A stretch of 64,000 nt of DNA from Apostichopus japonicus (taxonomy: Eukaryota; Echinodermata; Holothuroidea; Aspidochirotida; Stichopodidae), in the NCBI RefSeq assembly GCF_037975245.1, contig NC_092572.1:30539989-30603988 (forward strand). The letters run 5' to 3'. How positions within the stretch are numbered: position 1 is the stretch's first letter; every line of letters starts with the position of its first letter. Positions 28,300 through 42,814 of this stretch are shown piece after piece. The notes beneath the pieces are model-generated. The model had not been told where the DNA came from. It saw only the letters and a list, made by a program, of their open reading frames with translations, and ran no database searches. A program made the translations under genes and the position numbers.

Positions 28300-29077
28300 C
28301 CGAACATTCGATTGATCGGTGCCGAACATTCGAATGATCTGTGTCGAACATTTGATTGATTGGTGTCGAACATTCGATTGACCGGTGTCGCACATCCTAT
28401 TGATCGGTGTCGCACATTCGATTGATCGGTGCCGCACATTTGATTGATGGGTGCCGAACATTCGATTGATCGGTGCCGAACATTCGAATGATCGGTGCCG
28501 AACATTCGATTGATGGGTACCGAACATTCGAATGATCGGTCTCGAACATTTGATTGATTGGTGCCGAACATTCGAATGATCTGTGTCGAACATTCGATTG
28601 ATGGGTGTCATTCGATTGATCGGTGTCGCACATTCGATTGATCGGTGTCGCACATTCGATTGATCGGTTCTGCACATTCGATAGATTGGTGTCGAACATT
28701 CGATTGATTGGTGTCGCACATTCGATTGATCGGTATCATTCGATTGATCGGTGTCGAACATTTGATTGATCGGTGCCGGACATTCGAATGATCTGTGTCG
28801 AACATTCGATTGATGGGTATCATTCGATTGATCGGTGTCGAACATTCGATTGATCGGTGTCGCACATCCGATTGATCGGTGTCGCACATTCGATTGATCG
28901 GTGTCGCATATTCGATTAATCGGTGCCGAACATTTGATTGATGGGTGTCGCTCATTCGATTGATTGGTTCCGAACATTCGAATGATAGGTGTCGAACATT
29001 TGATTGATTGGTGCCGATCATCCGAATGATCATTCGATTGATCGGTGTCGAACATTCGATTGATCGGTATTGCACAT
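28300..29077. repeat. Satellite A linker between large duplicated blocks
   Basis: This is a mosaic of modules seen elsewhere, including the GGTTCTGCAC then TTCGATAGATTGG signature of the 282-bp unit (about 28660-28700) and the 12-bp monomer palindrome near 29020. There is no non-satellite sequence. Confidence 0.8.
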
Positions 29078-31839
29078 TCGTTTGGTCGGTGTCGCATATT
29101 CGATTAATCGGTGCCGAACATTCGATTGATGGGTGCCGAACATTCGAATGATCGGTGTCGAACATTTGATTGATTGGTGCCGAACATTCGAATGATCTGT
29201 GTCGAACATTCGATTGATGGGTGTCATTCGATTGATCGGTGTCGCACATCCGATTGATCGGTGTCGCACATTCGATTGATCGATGTCGCACATTCGATTG
29301 ATTGGTGCCGAACATTGGAATGATCGGTGTCGAACATTCGATTGACCGGTGTCGCACATCCTATTGATCGGTGTCGCACATTCGATTGATCGGTGCCGCA
29401 CATTTGATTGATGGGTGCCGAACATTCGATTGATTGGTGTCGAACATTCGATTGATGGGTGCCGAACATTCGCATGATCTGTGTCGAACTTTCGATTGAT
29501 GGGTATCATTCGATTGATCGGTGTCGAACATTTGATTGATCGGTGCCGGACATTCGAATGATCTGTGTCGAACATTCGATTGATGGGTATCATTCGATTG
29601 ATCGGTGTCGAACATTCGATTGATCGGTGTCGCACATCCGATTGATCGGTGTCGCACATTCGATTGATCGGTGTCGCATATTCGATTAATCGGTGCCGAA
29701 CATTTGATTGATTGGTGCCGAACATTCGAATGATCTGTGTCAAACATTCGATTGATGGGTATCATTCGATTGATCGGTGTCGAACATTCGATTGATGGGT
29801 GTCGCACATTCGATTGATCGGTGTCGAATATTCGATTGATGGGTGTCGCACATACGATTGATCGGTACTGCACATTCGATTGATTGGTGCCGAACATTCG
29901 AATGATCGGTGTCGAACATTTGATTGATTGGTGCCGAACATTCGATTGATGGGTATCATTCGATTGATCGGTGTCGAACATTCGATTGATGGTTGTCGCA
30001 CATTCGATTGATCGGTATTGCACATTCGTTTGGTCGGTGTCGCACATTCGATTAATTGGTGCCGAATATTCGATTGATGGGTGCCGAACATTCGAATGAT
30101 CGGTGTCGAACATTTGATTGATTGGTGCCGAACATTCGAATGATCTGTGTCGAACATTTGATTGATTGGTGTCGCACATCCGATTGATCGGTGTCGCACA
30201 TCCGATTGATCGGTGTCGCACATTCGATTGATCGGTGCCGCACATTCGATTGATGGGTGCCGAACATTCGATTGATCGGTATTGCACATTCGTTTGGTCG
30301 GTGTCGCATATTCTATAAATCGGTGCCCAACATTCGATTGATGGGTGCCGAACATTCGATTGATTGGTGTCGAACATTCGATTGATGGGTGTCGCACATT
30401 CGATTGATCGGTAGTGCACATTCGATTGATCGGTGCCGAACATTCGATTGATCTGTGTCGAACATTCGATTGATGGGTGTCATTCGAATGATCGGTGCCT
30501 CACATTCGATTGATAGGTGCCGAACATTCGAATGATCGGTGTCGAACATTCGATGGGTGTCGCACATCCGATTGATCGGTGTCGCACATTCGATTAATCG
30601 GTGCCGCACATTCGATTGATGGGTGCCGAACATTCGATTGATCGGTATTGCACATTCGTTTGGTCGGTGTCGCATATTCTATAAATCGGTGCCCAACATT
30701 CGATTGATGGGTGCCGAACATTCGATTGATTGGTGTCGAACATTCGATTGATGGGTGTCGCACATTCGATTGATCGGTAGTGCACATTCGATTGATCGGT
30801 GCCGAACATTCGATTGATCTGTGTCGAACATTCGATTGATGGGTTTCATTCGAATGATCGGTGCCTCACATTCGATTGATAGGTGCCTCACATTCGAATG
30901 ATCGGTGTCGAACATTCGATGGGTGTCGCACATCCGATTGATCGGTGTCGCACATTCGATTAATCGGTACCGCACATTCGATTGATGGGTGCCGAACATT
31001 CGAATAAACGGATTCGAATATTCGATTGATGGGTGCCGAACATTCGAATGATCTGTGTCGAACATTTGAATGATTGGTGCCGAACATTTGATTGATCTGT
31101 GTCGAACATTCGATTGATGGGTGTCATTCGATTGATCGGTGTCGCACATTCGATTGATCGGTGTCGCACATTCGATTGATCGGTTCTGCACATTCGATTG
31201 ATTGGTGTCGAACATTCGATTGATTGGTGTCGCACATTCGATTGATCGGTATTGCACATTCGTTTGGTCGGTGTCGCATATTCGATTAATCGGTGCCGAA
31301 CATTCGATTGATGGGTACCGAACATTCGAATGATCGGTCTCGAACATTTGATTGATCGGTGCCGAACATTCGAATGATCTGTGTCGAACATTCGATTGAT
31401 GGGTGTCGAACATTCGATTGATTGGTGTCGAACATTTGATTGATTGGTGCCGATCATTCGAATGATCGGTGCCTCACATTCGATTGATCGGTGCCGAACA
31501 TTCGATTGATAGGTGCCGATCATTTGAATGATCGGTGTCGAACATTCGATGGGTGTCGCACATCCGATTGATCGGTGTCGCACATTTGATTAATCGGTGC
31601 CGAACATTCGATTGATGGGTGTCGAACATTCGATTGATGGGTGCCGAACATTCGAATGATCGGTGTCGAACATTTGATTGATTGGTGTCGAACATTCGAA
31701 TGATCTGTGTCGAACATTCGATTGATGGGTGTCATTCGATTGATCGGTGTCGCACATCCGATTGATCGGTGTCGCACATCCGATTGATCGGTGTCGCACA
31801 TTCGAATGATCTGTGTCGAACATTCGATTGATGGGTGTC
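29078..31839. repeat. 2.7-kb duplicated block, right copy (partner 7281-9939)
   Basis: Monomer order is shared with the block about 21.8 kb upstream. Here the segment around 30790-30960 holds an extra 124 bp, with a second GGTGCCTCAC/CATTCGATGGGTG run. The copies are close but not identical, with scattered single-base differences such as CGGATTCG contexts and TTCGAATG/TTCGATTG exchanges. Confidence 0.85.
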
Positions 31840-33570
31840 ATTCGATTGATCGGTGTCGAACATTCGATTGATCGGTGTCGCACATTCGATTGATCGGTGT
31901 CGCACATTCGATTGATTGGTGCCGAACATTCGAATGATAGGTGTCGAACATTTGATTGATTGGTGCCGATCATTCAAATGATCGGTGCCTCACATTCGAT
32001 TGATCGGTGCCGAACATTCGATTGATAGGTGCCGATCATTTGAATGATCGGTGTCGAACATTCGATGGGTGTCGCACATCCGATTGATCGGTGTCGCACA
32101 TTTGATTAATCGGTGCCGAACATTCGATTGATGGGTGTCGAACATTCGATTGATGGGTGCCGAACATTCGAATGATCGGTGTCGAACATTTGATTGATTG
32201 GTGTCGAACATTCGAATGATCTGTGTCGAACATTCGATTGATGGGTGTCATTCGATTGATCGGTGTCGAACATTCGATTGATCGGTGTCGCACATCCGAT
32301 TGATCGGTGTCGCACATCCGATTGATCGGTGTCGCACATTCGATTAATCGGTGCCGCACATTTGATTGATGGGTGCCGAACATTCGAATAATCGGATTCG
32401 AACATTCGATTGATGGGTGTCGAACATTCGATTGATCGGTATTGCACATTCGTTTGGTCGGTGTCGCATATTCTATTAATCGGTGTCGAACATTCGATCG
32501 ATGGGTGCCGAACATTCGAATGATCTGTGTCGAACATTCGATTGATGGGTATCATTCGATTAATCGGTTTCGAACATTCGATTGATGGGTGTCGAACATT
32601 CGATTGATGGGTGCCGAACATTCGATTGATGGGTGTCGCACATTCGATTGATCGGTACTGCACATTCGATTGATGGGTGTCGGACATTCGATTACTTGGT
32701 GTCGAACATTCGATTGATCGGTGTCGCACATTCGATTGATGGGTGTCATTCGATTGATTGGTGTCGAACATTCGATTGATCGGTATCGCACATCCGATTG
32801 ATCGGTGTCGCACATTCGATTGATCGGTGTCGAACATTCGATTGATGGGTGTCGTACATTCGATTAATCGGTACTGCACATTCGATTGATCGTTGTCGAA
32901 CATTCGATTGATTGGTGCCGAACATTCGAATAATCGGTGTCGAACATTCGATTGATTGGTGCCGAACATTCGAATGATCGGTGTCGAACATTCGATTGAT
33001 TGTTGTCGCACATTCGATTGATCGGTGTCGCACATTCGATTGATTGTTGTCGCACATCCTATTGATCGGTGTCGCACATTCGAATAATCGGTGTCGAACA
33101 TTCGATTGATTGGTGCCGAACATTCGTTTGGTCGGTGTCGCATATTCTATTAATCGGTGCCGAACATTCGATTGATGGGTGCCGAACATTCGAATGATCG
33201 GTGTCGAACATTTGATTGATTGGTGTCGAACATTCGAATGATCTGTGTCGAACATTCGATTGATGGGTGCCGAACAATCGAATAATCGGTGTCGAACATT
33301 CGATTGATTGGTGCCGAACAATCGAATGATCTGTGTCGAACATTCGATTGATGGGTATCATTCGATTGATCGGTGTCGAACATTCGATTGATGGGAGTCG
33401 AACATTCGATTAATGGGTTGCGAACATTCGATTGATGGGTGTCGCACATTCGATTGATCGGTACTGCACATTCGTTTGGTCGGTGTCGCATATTCGATTA
33501 ATCGGTGCCGAACATTCGATTGATTGGTGCCGAACATTCGAATGATCTGTGTCGAACATTCGATTGATGG
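31840..33570. repeat. Satellite A, mixed higher-order region
   Basis: The first part (about 31980-32260) repeats the GGTGCCTCAC/short-monomer phrase seen just upstream at 31470-31740. The stretch 32485-32911 matches 10849-11275 at a 21,636-bp offset. From about 33240 a rarer ACAATCGAAT monomer appears; it recurs near 37410-37470 and 40990-41060. No other sequence is present. Confidence 0.8.
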
Positions 33571-34422
33571 GTGTCATTCGACTGATCGGTGTCGAACATT
33601 CGATTGATCGGTGTCGCACATCCGATTGATCGGTGTCGCACATTCGATTGATCGGTGTCGAACATTCGATTGATGGGTGCCGAACATTCGAATAATCGGT
33701 GTCGAACATTCGATCGATGGGTGCCGAACATTCGAATGATCTGTGTCGAACATTCGATTGAAGGTATCATTCGATTGATCGGTTTCGAACATTCGATTGA
33801 TGGGTGTCGAACATTCGATTGATGGGTGCCGAACATTCGACTGATGGGTATCGCACATTCGATTGATCGGTACTGCACATTCGATTGATCGGTGTCGAAC
33901 ATTCTATTGATTGGTGTCGAACATTCGATTGATGAGTGTCGCACATTCGATTGATCGGTGTCGAACATTCGATTGATGGGTGTCGCACATTCGATTGATC
34001 GGTGTCGCACTTTCGATTGATCGGTGTCGAACATTCGAATGATCGGTGTCGAACATTCGATTGATGGGTGTCGCACATTCGATTGATCGGTGTCGCACAT
34101 TCGATTGATCGGTGTCGAACATTCGATTGATCGGTATTGCACATTCGTTTGGTCGGTGTCGCATATACGATTAATCGGTGCCGAACATTCGATTGATGGG
34201 TGCCGAACATTCGATTGATCGGTGTCGAACATTTGATTGATTGGTGCCGAACATTCGAATGATCTGTGTCGAACATTCGAATGATGGGTGTCATTCGATT
34301 GATCGGTGTCGAACATTCGATTGATCGGTACTGCACATTCGATTGATCGGTGTGGAACATTCGATTGATTGGTGTCGAACATTCGATTGATTGGTGCCGA
34401 ACATTCGAATGATCGGTGTCGA
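33571..34422. repeat. 0.85-kb duplicated block, left copy (partner 35160-36011)
   Basis: This block aligns to its partner at a constant 1,589-bp offset, with scattered substitutions such as CATTCTATTG for CATTCGATTG and GATGAGTG for GATGGGTG. Markers are the 17-bp GAAGGTATC monomer, CATTCGACTGATGGGTATC and GCATATACGATTAATCGG. The 17-bp monomers are largely confined to satellite A to the right of this point. Confidence 0.85.
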
Positions 34423-35159
34423 ACATTCGATTGATTGGTGTCGAACATTCGATTGATGGGTGTCGCACATTCGATTGATCGGTGTCGAACATTCGATTGA
34501 TGGGTGTCGCACATTCGATTGATCGGTACTGCACATTCGATTGATCGGTGTCGAACATTCGAATGATCGGTGTCGAACATTCGATTGATGGGTGTCGCAC
34601 ATTCGATTGATCGGTGTCGCACATTCGATTGATCGGTGTCGAACATTCGATTGATCGGTATTGCACATTCGTTTGGTCGGTGTCGCATATACGATTAATC
34701 GGTGCCGAACATTCGATTGATGGGTGCCGAACATTCGAATGATCGGTGTCGAACATTTGATTGATCGGTGCCGAACATTCGAATGATCTGTGTCGAACAT
34801 TCGATTGATCGGTGTCATTCGATTGATCGGTGTCGAACATTCGATTGATCGGTGTCGCACATCCGATTGATCGGTGTCGCACATTCGATTGATCGGTGTC
34901 GAACATTCGATTGATGGGTGCCGAACATTTGAATGATCGGTGTCGAATATTCGATTGATGGGTGTCGAACATTCGATTAATGGGTTGCGAACATTCGATT
35001 GATGGGTGTCGCACATTCGATTGATCGGTACTGCACATTCGATTGATTGGTGTCGAACATTCGATTGATCGGTGCCGAACATTCGAATGATCGGTGTCGA
35101 ACATTTGATTGATTGGTGCCGAACATTCGAATGATCGGTGTCGAACATTCGATTGATGG
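34423..35159. repeat. Satellite A linker between the 0.85-kb copies
   Basis: This is 22-bp array DNA. It includes a second GCATATACGATTAATCGG monomer near 34686, and the TTAATGGGTTGCGAAC marker near 34977 that also occurs near 4070, 4923, 6497 and 33411 in varied forms. There is no non-satellite sequence. Confidence 0.8.
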
Positions 35160-36011
35160 GTGTCATTCGATTGATCGGTGTCGAACATTCGATTGATCGG
35201 TGTCGCACATCCGATTGATCGGTGTCGCACATTCGATTGATCGGTGTCGAACATTCGATTGATGGGTGCCGAACATTCGAATAATCGGTGTCGAACATTC
35301 GATCGATGGGTGCCGAACATTCGAATGATCTGTGTCGAACATTCGATTGAAGGCATCATTCGATTGATCGGTTTCGAACATTCGATTGATGGGTGTCGAA
35401 CATTCGATTGATGGGTGCCGAACATTCGACTGATGGGTATCGCACATTCGATTGATCGGTACTGCACATTCGATTGATCGGTGTCGAACATTCGATTGAT
35501 TGGTGTCGAACATTCGATTGATGGGTGTCGCACATTCGATTGATCGGTGTCGAACATTCGATTGATGGGTGTCGCACATTCGATTGATCGGTACTGCACA
35601 TTCGATTGATCGGTGTCGAACATTCGAATGATCGGTGTCGAACATTCGATTGATGGGTGTCGCACATTCGATTGATCGGTGTCGCACATTCGATTGATCG
35701 GTGTCGAACATTCGATTGATCGGTATTGCACATTCGTTTGGTCGGTGTCGCATATACGATTAATCGGTGCCGAACATTCGATTGATGGGTGCCGAACATT
35801 CGATTGATCGGTGTCGAACATTTGATTGATTGGTGCCGAACATTCGAATGATCTGTGTCGAACATTCGATTGATGGGTGTCATTCGATTGATCGGTGTCG
35901 AACATTCGATTGATCGGTACTGCACATTCGATTGATCGGTGTCGAACATTCGATTGATTGGTGTCGAACATTCGATTGATTGGTGCCGAACATTCGAATG
36001 ATCGGTGTCGA
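35160..36011. repeat. 0.85-kb duplicated block, right copy (partner 33571-34422)
   Basis: This is the partner of the block 1,589 bp upstream. Its 17-bp monomer reads GAAGGCATC instead of GAAGGTATC. Otherwise the order of variants through GCATATACGATTAATCGG and the GGTACTGCAC monomers is conserved. Confidence 0.85.
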
Positions 36012-36144
36012 ACATTTGATTGATTGTTGAAAAACATTCGAATGATCTGTGTCGAACATTCGATTGATCGGTGTCGCACACCCGATTGATCGGTGCCGCA
36101 CATTCGATTGATGGGTGCCGAACATTCGAATAATCGGATTCGAA

Positions 36145-39100
36145 CATTCGATTGATGGGTGTCGAACATTCGATTGATCGGTGTCATTCGATTGATCGGT
36201 GTCGAACATTCGATTGATCGGTGTCGCACACCCGATTGATCGGTGCCGCACATTCGATTGATGGGTGCCGAACATTCGAATAATCGGATTCGAACATTCG
36301 ATTGATGGGTGTCGAACATTCGATTGATCGGTGTCGCACATCCGATTGATCGGTGTCGCACATTCGATTGATCGGTGTCGAACATTCGATTGATGGGTGC
36401 CGAACATTCGAATAATCGGTGTCGGACATTCGATCGATGGGTGCCGAACATTCGAATGATCTGTGTCGAACATTCGATTGAAGGTATCATTCGATTGATC
36501 GGTTTCGAACATTCGATTGATGGGTGTCGCACATTCGATTGATCGGTACTGCACATTCGATTGATCGGTGTCGAACATTCGATTGATTGGTGTCGAACAT
36601 TCGATTGATGGGTGTCGCACATTCGATTGATCGGTGTCGAACATTCGATTGATGGGTGTCGCACATTCGATTGATCGGTGTCGAACATTCGATTGATGGG
36701 TGCCGAACATTCGAATGATCGGTGTCGAACATTTGATTGATTGGTGCCGAAAATTCGAATGATCTGTGTCGAACATTCGATTGATGGGTGTCATTCGATT
36801 GATCGGTGTCGAACATTCGATTGATCGGTGTCGCACATCCGATTGATCGGTGTCGCACATTCGAATAATCGGTGTCGAACATTCGATCGATGGGTGCCGA
36901 ACATTCGAATGATCTGTGTCGAACATTTGATTGAAGGTATAATTCGATTGATCGGTTTCGAACATTCGATTGAAGGTATAATTCGATTGATCGGTTTCGA
37001 ACATTCGATTGATGGGTGTCGCACATTCGATTGATCGGTACTGAACATTCGATTGATCGGTGTCGAACATTCGATTGATTGGTGTCGAACATTCGATTGA
37101 TGGGTGTCGCACATTCGATTGATCGATGTCGAACATTCGATTGATTGATCGGTATTGCACATTCGTTTGGTCGGTGTCGCATATTCGATTAATCGGTGCC
37201 GAACATTCGATTGATGGGTGCCGAACATTCGAATGATCGGTGTCGAACATTTGATTGATTGGTGCCGAACATTCGAATGATCTGTGTCGAACATTCGATT
37301 GATGGTGTCATTCGATTGATCGGTGTCGAACATTCGATTGATCGGTGTCGCACATCCGATTGATCGGTGTCGCACATTCGATTGATCTGTGTCGAACATT
37401 CGATTGATGGGTGCCGAACAATCGAATAATCGGTGTCGAACATTCGATTGATTGGTGCCGAACAATCGAATGATCTGTGTCGAACATTCGATTGATGGGT
37501 ATCATTCGATTAATCGGTGTCGAACATTCGATTGATGGGAGTCGAACATTCGATTAATGGTTTGCGAACATTCGATTGATGGGTGTCGCACATTCGATTG
37601 ATCGGTACTGCACATTCGATTGATCGGTGTCGAACATTCGAATGATCGGTGCCGAACATTTGATTGATGGGTGTCGCACATCCGATTGATCGGTGTCGCA
37701 CATTCGATTGATGGGTGTCGAACATTCGATTGATCGGTATTGCACATTCGTTTGGTCGGTGTCGCATATTCGATTAATCGGTGCCAAACATTCGATTGAT
37801 GGGTGCCGAACATTCGAATGATCGGTGTCGAACATTTGATTGATCGGTGCCGAACATTCGAATGATCTGTGTCGAACATTCGATTGATCGGTGTCATTCG
37901 ATTGATCGGTGTCGAACATTCGATTGATCGGTGTCGCACATCCGATTGATCGGTGTCGCACATTCGATTGATCGGTGTCGAACATTCGATTGATGGGTGC
38001 CGAACATTCGAATGATCGGTGTCGAACATTCGATCGATGGGTGCCGAACATTCGAATGATCTGTGTCGAACATTCGATTGAAGGTATCATTCGATTGATC
38101 GGTTTCGAACATTCGATTGATGGGTGTCGCACATTCGATTGATCGGTACTGCACATTCGATTTATGGGTGTCGAACATTCGATTGATCGGTGTCGAACAT
38201 TCGATTGATGGGTGTCGCACATTCGATTGATCGATGTCGCACATCCGATTGATCGGTGTCGCACATTCGATTGATCGGTGTCGAACATTCGATTGATGGG
38301 TGCCGAACATTCGAATAATCGGTGTCGAACATTCGATCGATGGGTGCCGAACATTCGAATGATCTGTGTCGAACATTCGATTGAAGGTATCATTCGATTG
38401 ATCGGTACTGCACATTCGATTGATCGGTGTCGCACATTCGATTGATCGGTGTCGAACATTCGATTGATGGGTGCCGAACATTCGAATAATCGGTGTCGAA
38501 CATTCGATCGATGGGTGCCGAACATTCGAATGATCTTTGTCGAACATTCGATTGAAGGTATCATTCGATTGATCGGTTTCGAACATTCGATTGATGGGTG
38601 TCGAACATTCGATTGATGGGTGCCGAACATTCGACTGATGGGTATCGCACATTCGATTGATCGGTACTGCACATTCGATTGATCGGTGTCGAACATTCGA
38701 TTGATCGGTGTCAAACATTCGATTGATGGGTGTCGCACATTCGATTGATCGGTGTCGAACATTCGATTGATCGGTACTGCACATTCGATTGATCGGTATT
38801 GCACATTCGTTTGGTCGGTGTCGCATATACGATTAATCGGTGCCGAACATTCGATTGATGGGTGCCGAACATTCGATTGATCGGTGTCGAACATTTGATT
38901 GATTGGTGCCGAACATTCGAATGATCTGTGTCGAACATTCGATTGATGGGTGTCATTCGATTGATCGGTGTCGAACATTCGATTGATCGGTACTGCACAT
39001 TCGATTGATCGGTGTCGAACATTCGATTGATTGGTGTCGAACATTCGATTGATTGGTGCCGAACATTCGAATGATCGGTGTCGAACATTTGATTGATTGT

Positions 39101-42100
39101 TGCCGAACATTCGAATGATCTGTGTCGAACATTCGATTGATGGGTGTCATTCGATTGATCGGTGTCGAATATTCGATTGATCGGTGTCGCACACCCGATT
39201 GATCGGTGCCGCACATTCGATTGATGGGTGCCGAACATTCGAATAATCGGATTTGAACATTCGATTGATGGGTGTCGAACATTCGATTGATCGGTGTCGC
39301 ACATCCGATTGATCGGTGTCGCACATTCGATTGATCGGTGTCGAACATTCGATTGATGGGTGTCGCACATTCGATTGATCGGTATTGCACATTCGTTTGG
39401 TCGGTGTCGCATATTCGATTAATCGGTGCCGAACATTCGATTGATGTGTGCCGAACATTCGAATGATCGGTGTCGAACATTTGATTGATCGGTGCCGAAA
39501 ATTCGAATGATCTGTGTCGAACATTTGATTGAAGGTATAATTCGATTGATCGGTTTCGAACATTCGATTGAAGGTATAATTCGATTGATCGGTTTCGAAC
39601 ATTCGATTGATGGGTGTCGCACATTCGATTGATCGGTACTGAACATTCGATTGATCGGTGTCGAACATTTGATTGATTGGTGTCGAACATTCGATTGATG
39701 GGTGTCGCACATTCGATTGATCGATGTCGAACATTCGATTGATGGGTGTCGAACATTCGATTGATCGGTGTCATTCGATTGATCGGTGTCGAACATTCGA
39801 TTGATCGGTGTCGCACACCCGATTGATCGGTGCCGCACATTCGATTGATGGGTGCCGAACATTCGAATAATCGGATTCGAACATTCGATTGATGGGTGTC
39901 GAACATTCGATTGATCGGTGTCGCACATCCGATTGATCGGTGTCGCACATTCGATTGATCGGTGTCGAACATTCGATTGATGGGTGCCGAACATTCGAAT
40001 AATCGGTGTCGGACATTCGATCGATGGGTGCCGAACATTCGAATGATCTGTGTCGAACATTCGATTGAAGGTATCATTCGATTGATCGGTTTCGAACATT
40101 CGATTGATGGGTGTCGCACATTCGATTGATCGGTACTGCACATTCGATTGATCGGTGTCGAACATTCGATTGATTGGTGTCGAACATTCGATTGATGGGT
40201 GTCGCACATTCGATTGATCGGTGTCGAACATTCGATTGATGGGTGTCGCACATTCGATTGATCGGTGTCGAACATTCGATTGATGGGTGCCGAACATTCG
40301 AATGATCGGTGTCGAACATTTGATTGATTGGTGCCGAAAATTCGAATGATCTGTGTCGAACATTCGATTGATGGGTGTCATTCGATTGATCGGTGTCGAA
40401 CATTCGATTGATCGGTGTCGCACATCCGATTGATCGGTGTCGCACATTCGAATAATCGGTGTCGAACATTCGATCGATGGGTGCCGAACATTCGAATGAT
40501 CTGTGTCGAACATTTGATTGAAGGTATAATTCGATTGATCGGTTTCGAACATTCGATTGAAGGTATAATTCGATTGATCGGTTTCGAACATTCGATTGAT
40601 GGGTGTCGCACATTCGATTGATCGGTACTGAACATTCGATTGATCGGTGTCGAACATTCGATTGATTGGTGTCGAACATTCGATTGATGGGTGTCGCACA
40701 TTCGATTGATCGATGTCGAACATTCGATTGATTGATCGGTATTGCACATTCGTTTGGTCGGTGTCGCATATTCGATTAATCGGTGCCGAACATTCGATTG
40801 ATGGGTGCCGAACATTCGAATGATCGGTGTCGAACATTTGATTGATTGGTGCCGAACATTCGAATGATCTGTGTCGAACATTCGATTGATGGGTGTCATT
40901 CGATTGATCGGTGTCGAACATTCGATTGATCGGTGTCGCACATCCGATTGATCGGTGTCGCACATTCGATTGATCTGTGTCGAACATTCGATTGATGGGT
41001 GCCGAACAATCGAATAATCGGTGTCGAACATTCGATTGATTGGTGCCGAACAATCGAATGATCTGTGTCGAACATTCGATTGATGGGTATCATTCGATTA
41101 ATCGGTGTCGAACATTCGATTGATGGGAGTCGAACATTCGATTAATGGTTTGCGAACATTCGATTGATGGGTGTCGCACATTCGATTGATCGGTACTGCA
41201 CATTCGATTGATCGGTGTCGAACATTCGAATGATCGGTGCCGAACATTTGATTGATGGGTGTCGCACATCCGATTGATCGGTGTCGCACATTCGATTGAT
41301 GGGTGTCGAACATTCGATTGATCGGTATTGCACATTCGTTTGGTCGGTGTCGCATATTCGATTAATCGGTGCCAAACATTCGATTGATGGGTGCCGAACA
41401 TTCGAATGATCGGTGTCGAACATTTGATTGATCGGTGCCGAACATTCGAATGATCTGTGTCGAACATTCGATTGATCGGTGTCATTCGATTGATCGGTGT
41501 CGAACATTCGATTGATCGGTGTCGCACATCCGATTGATCGGTGTCGCACATTCGATTGATCGGTGTCGAACATTCGATTGATGGGTGCCGAACATTCGAA
41601 TGATCTTTGTCGAACATTCGATTGAAGGTATCATTCGATTGATCGGTTTCGAACATTCGATTGATGGGTGTCGAACATTCGATTGATGGGTGCCGAACAT
41701 TCGACTGATGGGTATCGCACATTCGATTGATCGGTACTGCACATTCGATTGATCGGTGTCGAACATTCGATTGATCGGTGTCAAACATTCGATTGATGGG
41801 TGTCGCACATTCGATTGATCGGTGTCGAACATTCGATTGATCGGTACTGCACATTCGATTGATCGGTATTGCACATTCGTTTGGTCGGTGTCGCATATAC
41901 GATTAATCGGTGCCGAACATTCGATTGATGGGTGCCGAACATTCGATTGATCGGTGTCGAACATTTGATTGATTGGTGCCGAACATTCGAATGATCTGTG
42001 TCGAACATTCGATTGATGGGTGTCATTCGATTGATCGGTGTCGAACATTCGATTGATCGGTACTGCACATTCGATTGATCGGTGTCGAACATTCGATTGA

Positions 42101-42814
42101 TTGGTGTCGAACATTCGATTGATTGGTGCCGAACATTCGAATGATCGGTGTCGAACATTTGATTGATTGTTGCCGAACATTCGAATGATCTGTGTCGAAC
42201 ATTCGATTGATGGGTGTCATTCGATTGATCGGTGTCGAATATTCGATTGATCGGTGTCGCACACCCGATTGATCGGTGCCGCACATTCGATTGATGGGTG
42301 CCGAACATTCGAATAATCGGATTTGAACATTCGATTGATGGGTGTCGAACATTCGATTGATCGGTGTCGCACATCCGATTGATCGGTGTCGCACATTCGA
42401 TTGATCGGTGTCGAACATTCGATTGATGGGTGTCGCACATTCGATTGATCGGTATTGCACATTCGTTTGGTCGGTGTCGCATATTCGATTAATCGGTGCC
42501 GAACATTCGATTGATGGGTGCCGAACATTCGAATGATCGGTGTCGAACATTTGATTGATCGGTGCCGAAAATTCGAATGATCTGTGTCGAACATTTGATT
42601 GAAGGTATAATTCGATTGATCGGTTTCGAACATTCGATTGAAGGTATAATTCGATTGATCGGTTTCGAACATTCGATTGATGGGTGTCGCACATTCGATT
42701 GATCGGTACTGAACATTCGATTGATCGGTGTCGAACATTTGATTGATTGGTGTCGAACATTCGATTGATGGGTGTCGCACATTCGATTGATCGATGTCGA
42801 ACATTCGATTGATT
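36145..42814. repeat. 3.6-kb tandem duplication in satellite A
   Basis: Two adjacent copies run about 36145-39731 and 39732-42814. They align at a 3,587-3,588-bp offset up to about 38010, then at 3,070 bp from about 38530 on, so the right copy lacks about 518 bp. Shared rare markers include CACACCCGATTGATCGG, the 39-bp doublet, GATCTTTGTC, CATTCGACTGATGGG and GGATTTGAAC. The 39-bp doublet occurs twice in each copy. Edges were placed where flanking monomers stop matching. Confidence 0.88.
36931..37008. repeat. 39-bp doublet (22-mer + 17-mer, twice)
   Basis: A unit of one 17-bp monomer (GAAGGTATA type) plus one 22-bp monomer (GATCGGTTTCGAAC type) is repeated twice in tandem with a period of 39 bp. 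The same doublet occurs at about 39529, 40518 and 42599, as expected from the 3.6-kb duplication plus an older internal one. Confidence 0.9.
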
